Of a DNA stretch of 40,793 nucleotides, positions 16,849 to 24,036 are shown piece after piece; within the stretch, counting starts at the first letter, position 1; every line of letters starts with the position of its first letter. Location of the stretch: positions 1-40,793 of the forward strand of contig JAOQAP010000202.1 of the NCBI GenBank assembly GCA_025963465.1. Direction: 5' to 3'. The notes under the pieces are model-generated. The model saw only the letters and a program-made list of their open reading frames with translations. It had not been told where the DNA came from and searched no databases. This DNA is from Flavipsychrobacter sp. Lineage in GTDB: Bacteria; Bacteroidota; Bacteroidia; Chitinophagales; Chitinophagaceae. Position numbers and translations under genes: made by a program.

Positions 16849-18039
16849 TTATTTCGGAATAGTAAAGACGAACGCGGCGCCGCTTTGCGAACCGGTCTCT
16901 ACCTTTATTTCGCCACCCAGTTTTTCCACCAGTCGCTTTACTACAGATAAACCGATACCTGTGCTGTCACCTGTTTTGTGCAGGGTCTCAAACAGGTCGA
17001 ATATTTTTTCAGCGTCTTCATTCGGTATGCCGGCGCCATTATCGCGCACTATGAAAGTAAACGCGTTGGTGGTTTCCTGGAAGTCTACATCGGCAATGAT
17101 GTGTGGCTTGTTGTTGTGCTTTATGGCATTTTGCAGCAGGTTCAAAAGTATCTGCTTCAGCGCTATACGCGATGTGAAGATGGTACTGTTGTCCTCCCGG
17201 TAAGATATGCTGCAATTGGCCGGGGCATTGATCAGGCCCTTTACTTCAGCTATCAGCTCCGGTATGTTGATGTGTTCTTTATCTTCTGTAAGCAGCTGCG
17301 AGGAGCGCGAGTAGTTGAGTATGCCCGTCACCAGGTTTGATAACTGTCCGGCTGCCTGGTTCAGGTAATTGACGTAGTCGTTGCCTTCAGCATCCAGTTT
17401 GGCGCCATACTCACTGCTGAGCAGGTGGCAGATGGAGATGATGTTATTCATCGGGCTCTTCAGGTCGTGCGATGCGATCACCGCGAATTTCTCCAGGTCG
17501 GCATAGGCGCGTTTCAGCTCAGCCTCGCTGCTGTCCAGCTGCATTATTTTCTTTCTTAGCTCCAGTTGGGTCACCAGTTGCCTGCCCAGTGAGCGCAGGG
17601 TGCATATTTGCGCTTCGCTCAGTTCGCGTGGCTCATGGTCCCATACACTGAGTGTACCCAGTGCATAGCCCTCCGGTGTTACCAGCGGCACACCTGCATA
17701 GAACATAACATGTGGCTTGCCGGTCACATATGGATTCCACTTAAAGCGCTCGTCCTGGGAGAGGTCATTGACTACAAATACCTCATCGGGATGATTGATA
17801 GTATGGGCGCAAATGGCAGAGTCGCGGGCTATTTCAGATACATGAAAACCTTTCTTTGACTTTATCCATTGTCGCTGCGCATCTATAATACTTACAAGCG
17901 AAATAGGGGTGTGGCATATTTCAGAGGCCAGCCGTGTTATATCATCAAAGTCTTCTTCAGGTAATGTATCTAATATATAGTAATCGTTAATGGCCTTTAG
18001 TCTTTCCTGTTCATTATGAGGTAATGCAGCAGTGGTCAT
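16849..18039 (-). CDS. GAF-domain sensor histidine kinase (soluble)
   Basis: 396 aa from the ATG at 18039; an upstream start at 18099 is possible but adds only a weak N-terminus. Order: an N-terminal GAF domain (ERLKAINDYYILDTLPEEDF... to LGTLSVWDHEPREL), a short coiled linker, HisKA with the phosphoacceptor in ASHDLKSP, and HATPase_c with N-box NLLQNAIKHN, G1 DNGAGIP and G2 GIGLSVVKRL. No transmembrane segment, so it is cytoplasmic and senses an internal signal. No response regulator is adjacent, so it is an orphan kinase or works through a distant partner. It ends exactly where lptC ends on the other strand. Confidence 0.93.
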   Translation of the reverse strand: MTTAALPHNEQERLKAINDYYILDTLPEEDFDDITRLASEICHTPISLVSIIDAQRQWIKSKKGFHVSEIARDSAICAHTINHPDEVFVVNDLSQDERFKWNPYVTGKPHVMFYAGVPLVTPEGYALGTLSVWDHEPRELSEAQICTLRSLGRQLVTQLELRKKIMQLDSSEAELKRAYADLEKFAVIASHDLKSPMNNIISICHLLSSEYGAKLDAEGNDYVNYLNQAAGQLSNLVTGILNYSRSSQLLTEDKEHINIPELIAEVKGLINAPANCSISYREDNSTIFTSRIALKQILLNLLQNAIKHNNKPHIIADVDFQETTNAFTFIVRDNGAGIPNEDAEKIFDLFETLHKTGDSTGIGLSVVKRLVEKLGGEIKVETGSQSGAAFVFTIPK

Positions 18040-18152
18040 GGGGGTAAGTGGTGTTTTCAGATTGTAAAGATAACCCCCAATTACTGTAATAAAGTGCACC
18101 GCCTTTTATTCATACTGCTATTTAGATGTTAATGATTAAGTGTTAAGACCGT

Positions 18153-19229
18153 TTATAAACGGTACCCGAATTGTTCGCCTACTATATTTAACTCAGCTAT
18201 CACGCTTTCTGTTACAGGTATGCCTTCTTTCATTCTTATTACTTCCATCTCCCGCTCGGGATCTCCCGGTATAAGTACTTTTTCGTGGCCCGGTGCAGGT
18301 GTGGCGCTTCTGAACCTTTCGATCCAGTTGTCCATATGGTGCTTAAATTCTTCTGCCGTACGGAAGGCATCTATGCGCATAGCACCAAAGAAATGGCCCA
18401 GTCCCTGGCCCGGCATATTGAGCGGCATGGGCACATATGCGGGGAATGGGGGAGCCCATGGCCCGTAGCTGGCACCACTGAGCACAGCTGAAAATATATC
18501 TACTATACTGCCCAGTGCGTAACCTTTATGGCTACCATGCTCCCTGTCGCTGCCTAGGGGGAGGAGTACGCCGCCGGTCTTTAATGCGTTGGCATCGGTG
18601 GAATCATTGCCTTCTTTATCCTGTACCCAGCCTATAGGGGCTGCAGCGTTCTTACGTTGCAGGAGCTCCAGTTTACCATTAGCTGCGGTGGTGGTAGCAA
18701 AGTCGGCTACGAAGGGTGGCTGGTTGCCGGCGGGTATGGCCACGGCTATAGGATTAGTGCCCAGCATACGCTCTGTGGAGAAGGTAGGCGCTACCAGCGC
18801 GCTGGCATTTGTCATGGCAATTCCTATCATATCATGTTCCAGGGCCATCATGGCATGGAAGCCTGCTATCCCAAAATGGTTGCTATTCTTTACGCTTACC
18901 CAGCCGGTTCCTACGTTCCTGGCTTTGTCAATTGCTATCTGCATAGCGTGGGGAGCCACCACCAAACCGAGGCCGGCATCACCGTCTACTACGGCGGTTG
19001 ATGGGGTCTCATGTACAGTTTTTATATCAGGTGTTGCGTTGATCCTTTTAGCATCCCACAGGCGGATATACCCGGTAAGCCGGGCAACACCGTGGCTGTC
19101 TATACCCCTTACATCGGCAGAGAGAAGGGTGGTGGTAGCGGTAGTGGCGTCGGCATCACTGCAGCCAATTGCTTTAAAAATTGATTGTGTGAAGTTGTAT
19201 AAATGGGCGTAAGAGAACACTTTTTCCAT
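18153..19229 (-). CDS. Malate/L-lactate dehydrogenase family (Ldh_2) oxidoreductase
   Basis: 358 aa, normal length for the family. It is an NAD(P)-dependent 2-hydroxyacid oxidoreductase without a classical Rossmann fold. Seen: RGIDSHGVARL near residue 45 (catalytic His region), KNSNHFGIAGFH, GTNPIAVAIP, DFATTTAANGKLELL and GSHKGYALGSIVDIF. Members reduce pyruvate, oxaloacetate, ureidoglycolate or sulfolactate precursors; the sequence alone does not tell which. It stands alone between the kinase and a small membrane protein gene. Confidence 0.93.
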   Translation of the reverse strand: MEKVFSYAHLYNFTQSIFKAIGCSDADATTATTTLLSADVRGIDSHGVARLTGYIRLWDAKRINATPDIKTVHETPSTAVVDGDAGLGLVVAPHAMQIAIDKARNVGTGWVSVKNSNHFGIAGFHAMMALEHDMIGIAMTNASALVAPTFSTERMLGTNPIAVAIPAGNQPPFVADFATTTAANGKLELLQRKNAAAPIGWVQDKEGNDSTDANALKTGGVLLPLGSDREHGSHKGYALGSIVDIFSAVLSGASYGPWAPPFPAYVPMPLNMPGQGLGHFFGAMRIDAFRTAEEFKHHMDNWIERFRSATPAPGHEKVLIPGDPEREMEVIRMKEGIPVTESVIAELNIVGEQFGYRL

Positions 19230-19337
19230 GGGTGCAAGTTACGGTAAGGCGGCAAAATCTGGTAGGCCGGTGGATAACTTTTGACCGACGATTCCGTATC
19301 GGATAGCTTTTTTTGTGATCTCAGAATGAGGAAGCAA

Positions 19338-19370
19338 TTTGAAAATGTCGCTAAAAAAACTGTAATTTTG
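19338..19370 (+). promoter_or_regulatory. Promoter for the 66-aa membrane protein
   Basis: TTTG (19338-19341), 21 nt, TAATTTTG (19363-19370): a good match to the Bacteroidota consensus. The expected transcript start is near 19377, 11 nt before the ATG at 19388. Confidence 0.65.
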
Positions 19371-19387
19371 TCACACAAAGTAATTTT

Positions 19388-19588
19388 ATGATCAACTGGA
19401 GAACTATAGTAGGACTAATATTATTGACGTTTGGTGTGAGACAATTGTATAACATGATCGCTAATCCTGCCACGATGAACACATCAGCAAACCCGATATT
19501 TGTGGGATTTGGGTGTGTGGTGTGGATGGGGGTAGGGGTGTACCTGATGGTAAAAGGTACATCGAAAAAGGATAATACGAAGTTTTGA
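19388..19588 (+). CDS. Small two-helix membrane protein
   Basis: 66 aa. Two hydrophobic helices (TIVGLILLTFGVRQLYNMI and FVGFGCVVWMGVGVYLMV) are joined by a polar NPATMNTSANP loop, with a basic cytoplasmic tail KGTSKKDNTKF. No family is recognised. A proper promoter and start context support expression as a single-gene unit. Confidence 0.65.
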   Translation: MINWRTIVGLILLTFGVRQLYNMIANPATMNTSANPIFVGFGCVVWMGVGVYLMVKGTSKKDNTKF

Positions 19589-20096
19589 GCTTTGAGAAAA
19601 TGAAATGACGCAGGGTAGAATAATCTTATATTTTTCCTGTCCTTTTGAAAAATCGACAACCAGGTATGTGAGTTATTCTGCAAGCAATGCCACACTGGTG
19701 AGATCAATTACAGTACAAGAGGATTAAGGCGAATGGAGTGCCCGCTGCTTTTGGAATTGTATGTTTACTGAGGTAAAAGAGTAATGAAATTAAATAGTAA
19801 TTGTTTAGGTAGTTATTTTAATTAATTGATAATCAGTATTTTGATTTAAAAATAATTTTCTATTTGCATTTGTGAAGATCATTTACTCATTTTCGATCTC
19901 CTGAAGCATAATCAAGGTTATTGCCAGACAATATTTAGTGATTGTTGAGGTGTGAAATGGCCAATATTCGCATAAAATAGCTAAATTTGTACTTCATTTA
20001 TTAAATTTAATTAGTTGATAACCAGTTTTATAGTGATATTAGTATATTAAATTAACTATGTAAATAATAATTATAAAATTAAATTGTAATGACAAA
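19589..20096. other. AT-rich gene-free interval with a 21-nt direct repeat
   Basis: No coding region is supported here. The only structure seen is TTTAATTARTTGATAAYCAGT at 19817-19837 and again at 20006-20026 (two mismatches), plus a lone -7-like TAAATTTG at 19982-19989 that could serve the gene at 20097 with a leader of about 100 nt. Confidence 0.5.
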
Positions 20097-20687
20097 ATGG
20101 CTACTGAGATAAATTTTGATTTTATTGACTTTGACATTGTGAGCGATGGATCTGTGTCGCAGGCATTCAAAGAGCTTGGAATTACGAAATTCCATGATGC
20201 GTGTAAATATGTAAAGATCATGCCATTTAAAAGGAATGAGGATAAAACCGACCGGTTTTGTGTGCTCAAAGATGGGTACGGAACCTGCGGAACGAAGCAT
20301 GCCGTATTAAAAGTATTGGCCATGGAAAATGGTGCTGAGCAGGTGCATCTTAAAATGGGTATTTTTAAAATGAGTAAAACATATACTCATAAAATTGCTC
20401 ATACATTAGTGTCGAATAATTTAGAATATATTCCTGAGGCACACATGTACCTGGTAGTAGATGGCGAGATCGTTGACTGCACAAATGTCAGGTCGAGCAA
20501 AGAAGATTTCATAAATGAACTAATGGAGGAAATTGACATACAACCAGATCAGCTTATAAACTTTAAAGTAAATTACCATAAGCAATTTTTACAAAAATGG
20601 CTGGACGACAATAAAAATATAAAATATTCGTTAAGCGAATTGTTTGCTATCAGGGAACAATGTATCAAAGATCTGTATACGGATTAG
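20097..20687 (+). CDS. Unknown protein with a papain/transglutaminase-like Cys-His-Asp pattern
   Basis: 196 aa, cytoplasmic by composition. I do not recognise a named family. A plausible catalytic triad is visible: Cys64 in YGTCGTKHAVL at the start of a helix, His116 in IPEAHMYLVVDG on a strand, and Asp127 in IVDCT on the next strand. This order and spacing fit the transglutaminase-like/papain-like superfamily. The C-terminal third is helical and charged. It starts a run of four unrecognised plus-strand genes (20.1-22.4 kb). No signal peptide, so an intracellular amidase, protease or effector-type role would be inference. Confidence 0.7.
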   Translation: MATEINFDFIDFDIVSDGSVSQAFKELGITKFHDACKYVKIMPFKRNEDKTDRFCVLKDGYGTCGTKHAVLKVLAMENGAEQVHLKMGIFKMSKTYTHKIAHTLVSNNLEYIPEAHMYLVVDGEIVDCTNVRSSKEDFINELMEEIDIQPDQLINFKVNYHKQFLQKWLDDNKNIKYSLSELFAIREQCIKDLYTD

Positions 20688-20696
20688 GCACTACAT

Positions 20697-20908
20697 ATGA
20701 ACATTAATAAATGGATATTGAGGTTTGTAGTAACGGTATGCTTTATCGTTGGTATATTGATCGTTATTATATTAAACCATATTGTATGGATGTAAAACAC
20801 ATGACCTATGCGCAGGTGCTGAAGGATAATACTAAAGAAGAGGAAGTAAGGGGACAAATGATGGAATGGTACAGTAATACTAAACAAAGAAATGATCATG
20901 GAATATAG
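20697..20908 (+). CDS. Mini membrane protein, probably one gene with a 1-nt frameshift
   Basis: From ATG 20697 one frame encodes 32 residues that are almost all hydrophobic (FVVTVCFIVGILIVIILNHI), ending at a TAA at 20793. A second frame, with an ATG at 20786, carries the charged tail MDVKHMTYAQVLKDNTKEEE and beyond, to a stop at 20906-20908. Joined by a -1 shift near 20787-20791 they make one helix-plus-tail protein of about 70 residues. The second frame is also open back to 20711, but that stretch reads as the shadow of the hydrophobic helix. Either two overlapping small ORFs, a programmed slip, or a missing base. The next gene starts inside its 3' end. Confidence 0.45.
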
Positions 20909-21476
20909 AAAAGAAGCATTAGAACAGGAACTGGCAAAGCTGGTGGGTAAGCAGATAGCGGAGGTGTACTACTACGATAAGTATGAGTTTTTTGAATCAT
21001 TCACCCAGCTGAACGATAAGATGCAGGGTGTGATGCTAAAAGGTATACTGCTGAAAGCTACAGATGGCGCTTTCTTTGCTATAAATGATACAGACTACTT
21101 TCCTGAGCTTGCATTGGGAGGTATGACCCTGGCTGAAACCACAGATGCCAGCAACCCGGCAGACAGGAGAAACCATATAAACAGTAAACAATGGCTGAAG
21201 TACCATGGTAATGAGATAACGGGCAGCCGCGTGCACGAGATACAATATGTAGCGGATGGGAAAACATATACTGTACCGCTAGGGATTACCCTTGATTTTA
21301 AAGACGGTGCAGTACTACATATTTATAATGCATTTGTAGAGGACTATAATGCGGGAACAAGAAAATATGAACTGAGCAGGGGGGAAAGCCTGACCTTCTT
21401 TTTTGATACGGAGAGCCTGAAGGGATACAAGGAACTGGCGCATGGGCTGGTGGTGGAAGTGGAGGATATGGAGTAG
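20892..21476 (+). CDS. Unrecognised 194-aa cytoplasmic protein
   Basis: The start could be ATG 20892 or ATG 20898; both overlap the end of the preceding mini gene, suggesting coupled translation. The N-terminus is a charged amphipathic helix (RKEALEQELAKLVGKQIAEV), followed by a beta-rich fold (GVMLKGILLKATDGAFFAIN, KTYTVPLGITLDFKDGAVLHI) and an acidic C-terminus (VVEVEDME). There is no signal peptide or membrane segment. No catalytic pattern is evident and no family is recognised. It is followed by a triple-hairpin element rather than a standard terminator. Confidence 0.7.
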   Translation: MIMEYRKEALEQELAKLVGKQIAEVYYYDKYEFFESFTQLNDKMQGVMLKGILLKATDGAFFAINDTDYFPELALGGMTLAETTDASNPADRRNHINSKQWLKYHGNEITGSRVHEIQYVADGKTYTVPLGITLDFKDGAVLHIYNAFVEDYNAGTRKYELSRGESLTFFFDTESLKGYKELAHGLVVEVEDME

Positions 21477-21489
21477 TGCTGCACTCATT

Positions 21490-21534
21490 CGCAAATCGGG
21501 AGATTTGCGTCCAAGAGGACATAGTCGGAGACTA
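21490..21534. repeat. Three back-to-back small hairpins
   Basis: CGCAAATC-GGGA-GATTTGCG (21490-21509), GTCC-AAGA-GGAC (21509-21520) and TAGTC-GGA-GACTA (21522-21534) follow one another with almost no spacer, 14 nt after the previous stop. It resembles REP-like intergenic elements of Bacteroidota and could stabilise or end the upstream mRNA. Confidence 0.6.
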
Positions 21535-21585
21535 CGCCCAGCGATAGGATTGCAGAAAGGGCCTGATTTTTGATGTACCTTGGTT

Positions 21586-22353
21586 ATGCTGCATAGACCA
21601 GGATCATATTCATCTGCCACATTAGGAAGGTTTGCAGCATTCCTTTCTGTTTTATGCATTATTCCATCAGTCTGCCGTGCCGACTCTTTAAGCGCATTAG
21701 AATACCTGCCCCAGGTCTTTTTTGCGTTAGTCTATGTCTTTTTTGTTAATGGCTGGTCGTTTGTTATTATATCGTCTTTTAAAACGTCCGCATTCTCCAG
21801 GAGTTTTATAGTTGTTTCCATAATTACAGACGTAGCTTTATTTATTTACATTGTATGGTTATTATTACTACCAGATCTAAGCGGAAAAGATCATCGGAAA
21901 GTTGCATACTCTATTCTTATTATCCTGCTATACTGCATAGGTAATTATATAATATATTTGAAAAAGTCCAACATTTACAGACGTGATGTAAAGAATAGCA
22001 AGGCGTATTTTGCCGACCTTATATCATTAATACCTGATGGGGCTTTTATACAAATAAGACTGACGGATAAGAAGAACAGGGAGGTCAGGGAAAAACTTGA
22101 CTGGCCTGCTATGGATAGCAATGGCATATGTAATATACCATTGAATGCCAGCAGCAGAAGGATATTGTTAAGTGCTATTTCATTATATGCGATACAATAT
22201 GATATACAGGAGCTACAGATAAAAGCCGGGGGCAAAGTACTATTTAAAAGTAGCGCTGACCATGTAAACGGAACATTTTCAAAAGACTTTCCATTACCTG
22301 AAGACTTTATGCAAACTTATCATGGGTTGTACGCTATATCGGATGAATGGTAG
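21586..22353 (+). CDS. Multi-pass membrane protein of unknown function
   Basis: 255 aa from ATG 21586 (a TTG at 21580 is less likely). The N-terminal half has about four hydrophobic segments: FAAFLSVLCIIPSVCRA (possibly a cleaved signal), YLPQVFFALVYVFFVNGWSF, FIVVSIITDVALFIYIVWLL and VAYSILIILLYCIGNYIIYL. The C-terminal half (from about 130) is a soluble domain with LISLIPDGAFIQIRLTD and a terminal acidic/aromatic stretch. No family recognised. It closes the run of unassigned genes just before dut. Confidence 0.65.
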   Translation: MLHRPGSYSSATLGRFAAFLSVLCIIPSVCRADSLSALEYLPQVFFALVYVFFVNGWSFVIISSFKTSAFSRSFIVVSIITDVALFIYIVWLLLLPDLSGKDHRKVAYSILIILLYCIGNYIIYLKKSNIYRRDVKNSKAYFADLISLIPDGAFIQIRLTDKKNREVREKLDWPAMDSNGICNIPLNASSRRILLSAISLYAIQYDIQELQIKAGGKVLFKSSADHVNGTFSKDFPLPEDFMQTYHGLYAISDEW

Positions 22354-22399
22354 GACCACTGTTTCAGATACTTTTTCTGAATATTTGCCCTCCGCGTAT

Positions 22400-22407
22400 T
22401 ACCTTTG
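22400..22407 (+). promoter_or_regulatory. Promoter -7 element for dut, very close to the start codon
   Basis: TACCTTTG, identical to the atpD -7 element, ends only 9 nt before the dut ATG at 22417. If used, transcription would begin about 3-5 nt from the start codon, giving a near-leaderless mRNA. A weak TTCTG lies about 20 nt upstream. Confidence 0.5.
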
Positions 22408-22416
22408 CCGCCTATT

Positions 22417-22857
22417 ATGGAGCTACAGGTTCAGATCATCAATAAGTCGCCACATGAGCTACCGGCATACCAAACTCACGGTTCCAGCGGAATGGACCTG
22501 CGGGCATGGCTGCCGGAGCCGGTAACGCTGGCGCCAATGGCACGGAAATTAATACCAACAGGATTATATATGGCGCTGCCACAGGGCTTTGAAGCACAGA
22601 TACGCCCAAGAAGCGGCCTGGCCATAAAACGTGGACTGACACTTATTAATACTCCGGGCACTATAGATAGTGACTACCGTGGTGAAGTGATGGTGCCGAT
22701 AGTGAACCTGAGCACTGAGGAGCAGACGATAACGGACGGTGAACGTATAGCACAAATGATAGTAGCGAAGTATGAAACAGTGCAGTGGACGAATGTAGAA
22801 GTGCTGGAAGACACCGCGCGCGGTGCAGGTGGTTTTGGGCATTCGGGAAGTAATTAG
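22417..22857 (+). CDS. dut: dUTP diphosphatase
   Basis: 146 aa, the standard length of trimeric dUTPase. It converts dUTP to dUMP and pyrophosphate, keeping uracil out of DNA and feeding dTMP synthesis. Seen: [11 protein letters not shown] (motif 1), [20 protein letters not shown] (motifs 2-3), [22 protein letters not shown] (motif 4) and [10 protein letters not shown] (motif 5, the mobile C-terminal arm). I chose ATG 22417 because an upstream TTG falls inside the promoter element. The stop codon is the first part of an octamer-phased repeat. Confidence 0.96.
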   Translation: MELQVQIINKSPHELPAYQTHGSSGMDLRAWLPEPVTLAPMARKLIPTGLYMALPQGFEAQIRPRSGLAIKRGLTLINTPGTIDSDYRGEVMVPIVNLSTEEQTITDGERIAQMIVAKYETVQWTNVEVLEDTARGAGGFGHSGSN

Positions 22858-23020
22858 CTGATTGGTTAATTAGCTGATTAGCTGATGACCATTTAATGAA
22901 AGAGAACGAACGAAATAATAGATTGGCTGATTATGCTTATTGCTAATTAGCTGATGGAAAAATAAAAATATTAAAAATTGAGTGAATTAGCTAATCAGCT
23001 AATCATCACATCAGCTAATC
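22854..23020 (+). repeat. Octamer-phased inverted repeat between dut and the nucleotidyltransferase
   Basis: Words TTAGCTGA, TTGGTTAA, TTAGCTGA, TTAGCTGA (22854-22885) start inside the dut stop codon. A middle run TTGGCTGA, TTATGCTT, ATTGCTAA, TTAGCTGA is at 22923-22954. An inverted run TTAGCTAA, TCAGCTAA, TCATCACA, TCAGCTAA is at 22987-23018. TCAGCTAA is the exact complement of TTAGCTGA, so the flanks can fold on each other. It occupies almost the whole gap up to the next ribosome-binding region. Confidence 0.8.
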
Positions 23021-23028
23021 GTAAAAAT

Positions 23029-24036
23029 ATGAACATTATTATTCCAATGGCGGGTATGGGCAAACGTATGCGCCCGCACACGCTTACTACTGCAAAACCA
23101 TTGTTACCTATAGCAGGCAAGCCGGTAGTGCAGCGCCTGGTAGAAGATATAGTAGCTACCTGCGGTGAAAAGATCGAAGAGATCGCATTCATCATAGGCC
23201 CTTCATTTGGCAAAGAGGTGGAAGCACACCTGCTGAAAGTAGCAGAAACACTAGGCGCTAAGGGTAAAATATGCTACCAGGATGAACCATTGGGTACGGC
23301 TCATGCCATACTTTGTGCAGGCGATACGCTTACGGGTAATACGTTCATTGCATTTGCAGATACGCTGTTCAAAGCTACATTCAGCATAGACAAGAATAAA
23401 GAAGCCATCATCTGGACGCACAAGGTGGAAGACCCGCGTGCCTATGGTGTGGTGAAGCTTAATGATAAAGGAGAGATAGAAGCATTTGTTGAAAAGCCAC
23501 AGGAATTCGTATCAGACCTGGCTATAATAGGTGTGTATTATTTCAAAGATGGCGATGGCCTTAAAAAAGAGCTGCAGCGCCTGATAGATGAAAAAATACT
23601 GCTGAAAGGCGAGTACCAGATAACAGATGCTATGGAGCATATGCTGGAAAACGGTGTGAAATTCTATACCGGGCAGGTAGAAGAGTGGCTGGATTGCGGT
23701 AACAAAGACGCCTTCATCTATTCTAACGAGCGTGTACTGGAGTTTAAGAATCATACTGAGCAACTGGTCGATCCTTCTGCCAGAATAGAGCAGTCGGTAA
23801 TAATACCGCCGTGCCATATAGGAGCAGGTGTGGTTGTTAAGAATTCAGTGGTGGGTCCTTATGTATCCCTGGAGAAAGGAGTGCAGGTGGAAGACTCCCG
23901 TCTGAAGAACTGCATCATCCAGTCTGATAGCATTGTTAAAAATGCTCAGCTGGAATCATCCATGTTGGGCAAAAGCGTAACTTACATAGGTACTCCTGAG
24001 GCACTGAGCCTTGGTGATTTTTCAACGAAAATATGA
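23029..24036 (+). CDS. Sugar-phosphate nucleotidyltransferase with left-handed beta-helix
   Basis: 335 aa from ATG 23029. The N-terminal NTP_transferase domain opens with MNIIIPMAGMGKRMRPHTLT and AKPLLPIAGKP, the nucleotide-binding signature, followed by DEPLGTAHAI and VEKPQEFVSDLAIIGVYYF. The C-terminal 90 residues are hexapeptide repeats (ARIEQSVIIPPCHIGAGVVV, NSVVGPYVSLEKGVQVEDS), a left-handed helix as in GlmU and some RmlA-like enzymes. It makes an NDP-sugar for envelope polysaccharide; the sugar is not determined. Its stop overlaps the TPR gene start by 4 nt (ATGA). Confidence 0.92.
   Translation: MNIIIPMAGMGKRMRPHTLTTAKPLLPIAGKPVVQRLVEDIVATCGEKIEEIAFIIGPSFGKEVEAHLLKVAETLGAKGKICYQDEPLGTAHAILCAGDTLTGNTFIAFADTLFKATFSIDKNKEAIIWTHKVEDPRAYGVVKLNDKGEIEAFVEKPQEFVSDLAIIGVYYFKDGDGLKKELQRLIDEKILLKGEYQITDAMEHMLENGVKFYTGQVEEWLDCGNKDAFIYSNERVLEFKNHTEQLVDPSARIEQSVIIPPCHIGAGVVVKNSVVGPYVSLEKGVQVEDSRLKNCIIQSDSIVKNAQLESSMLGKSVTYIGTPEALSLGDFSTKI

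Noticed and set aside
18589-19212. 207-codon plus-strand frame opposite the Ldh_2 gene
   Set aside because: Shadow of a conserved gene.
22405-22416. Upstream TTG start for dut
   Set aside because: It overlaps the -7 promoter element and adds residues not expected in dUTPase.
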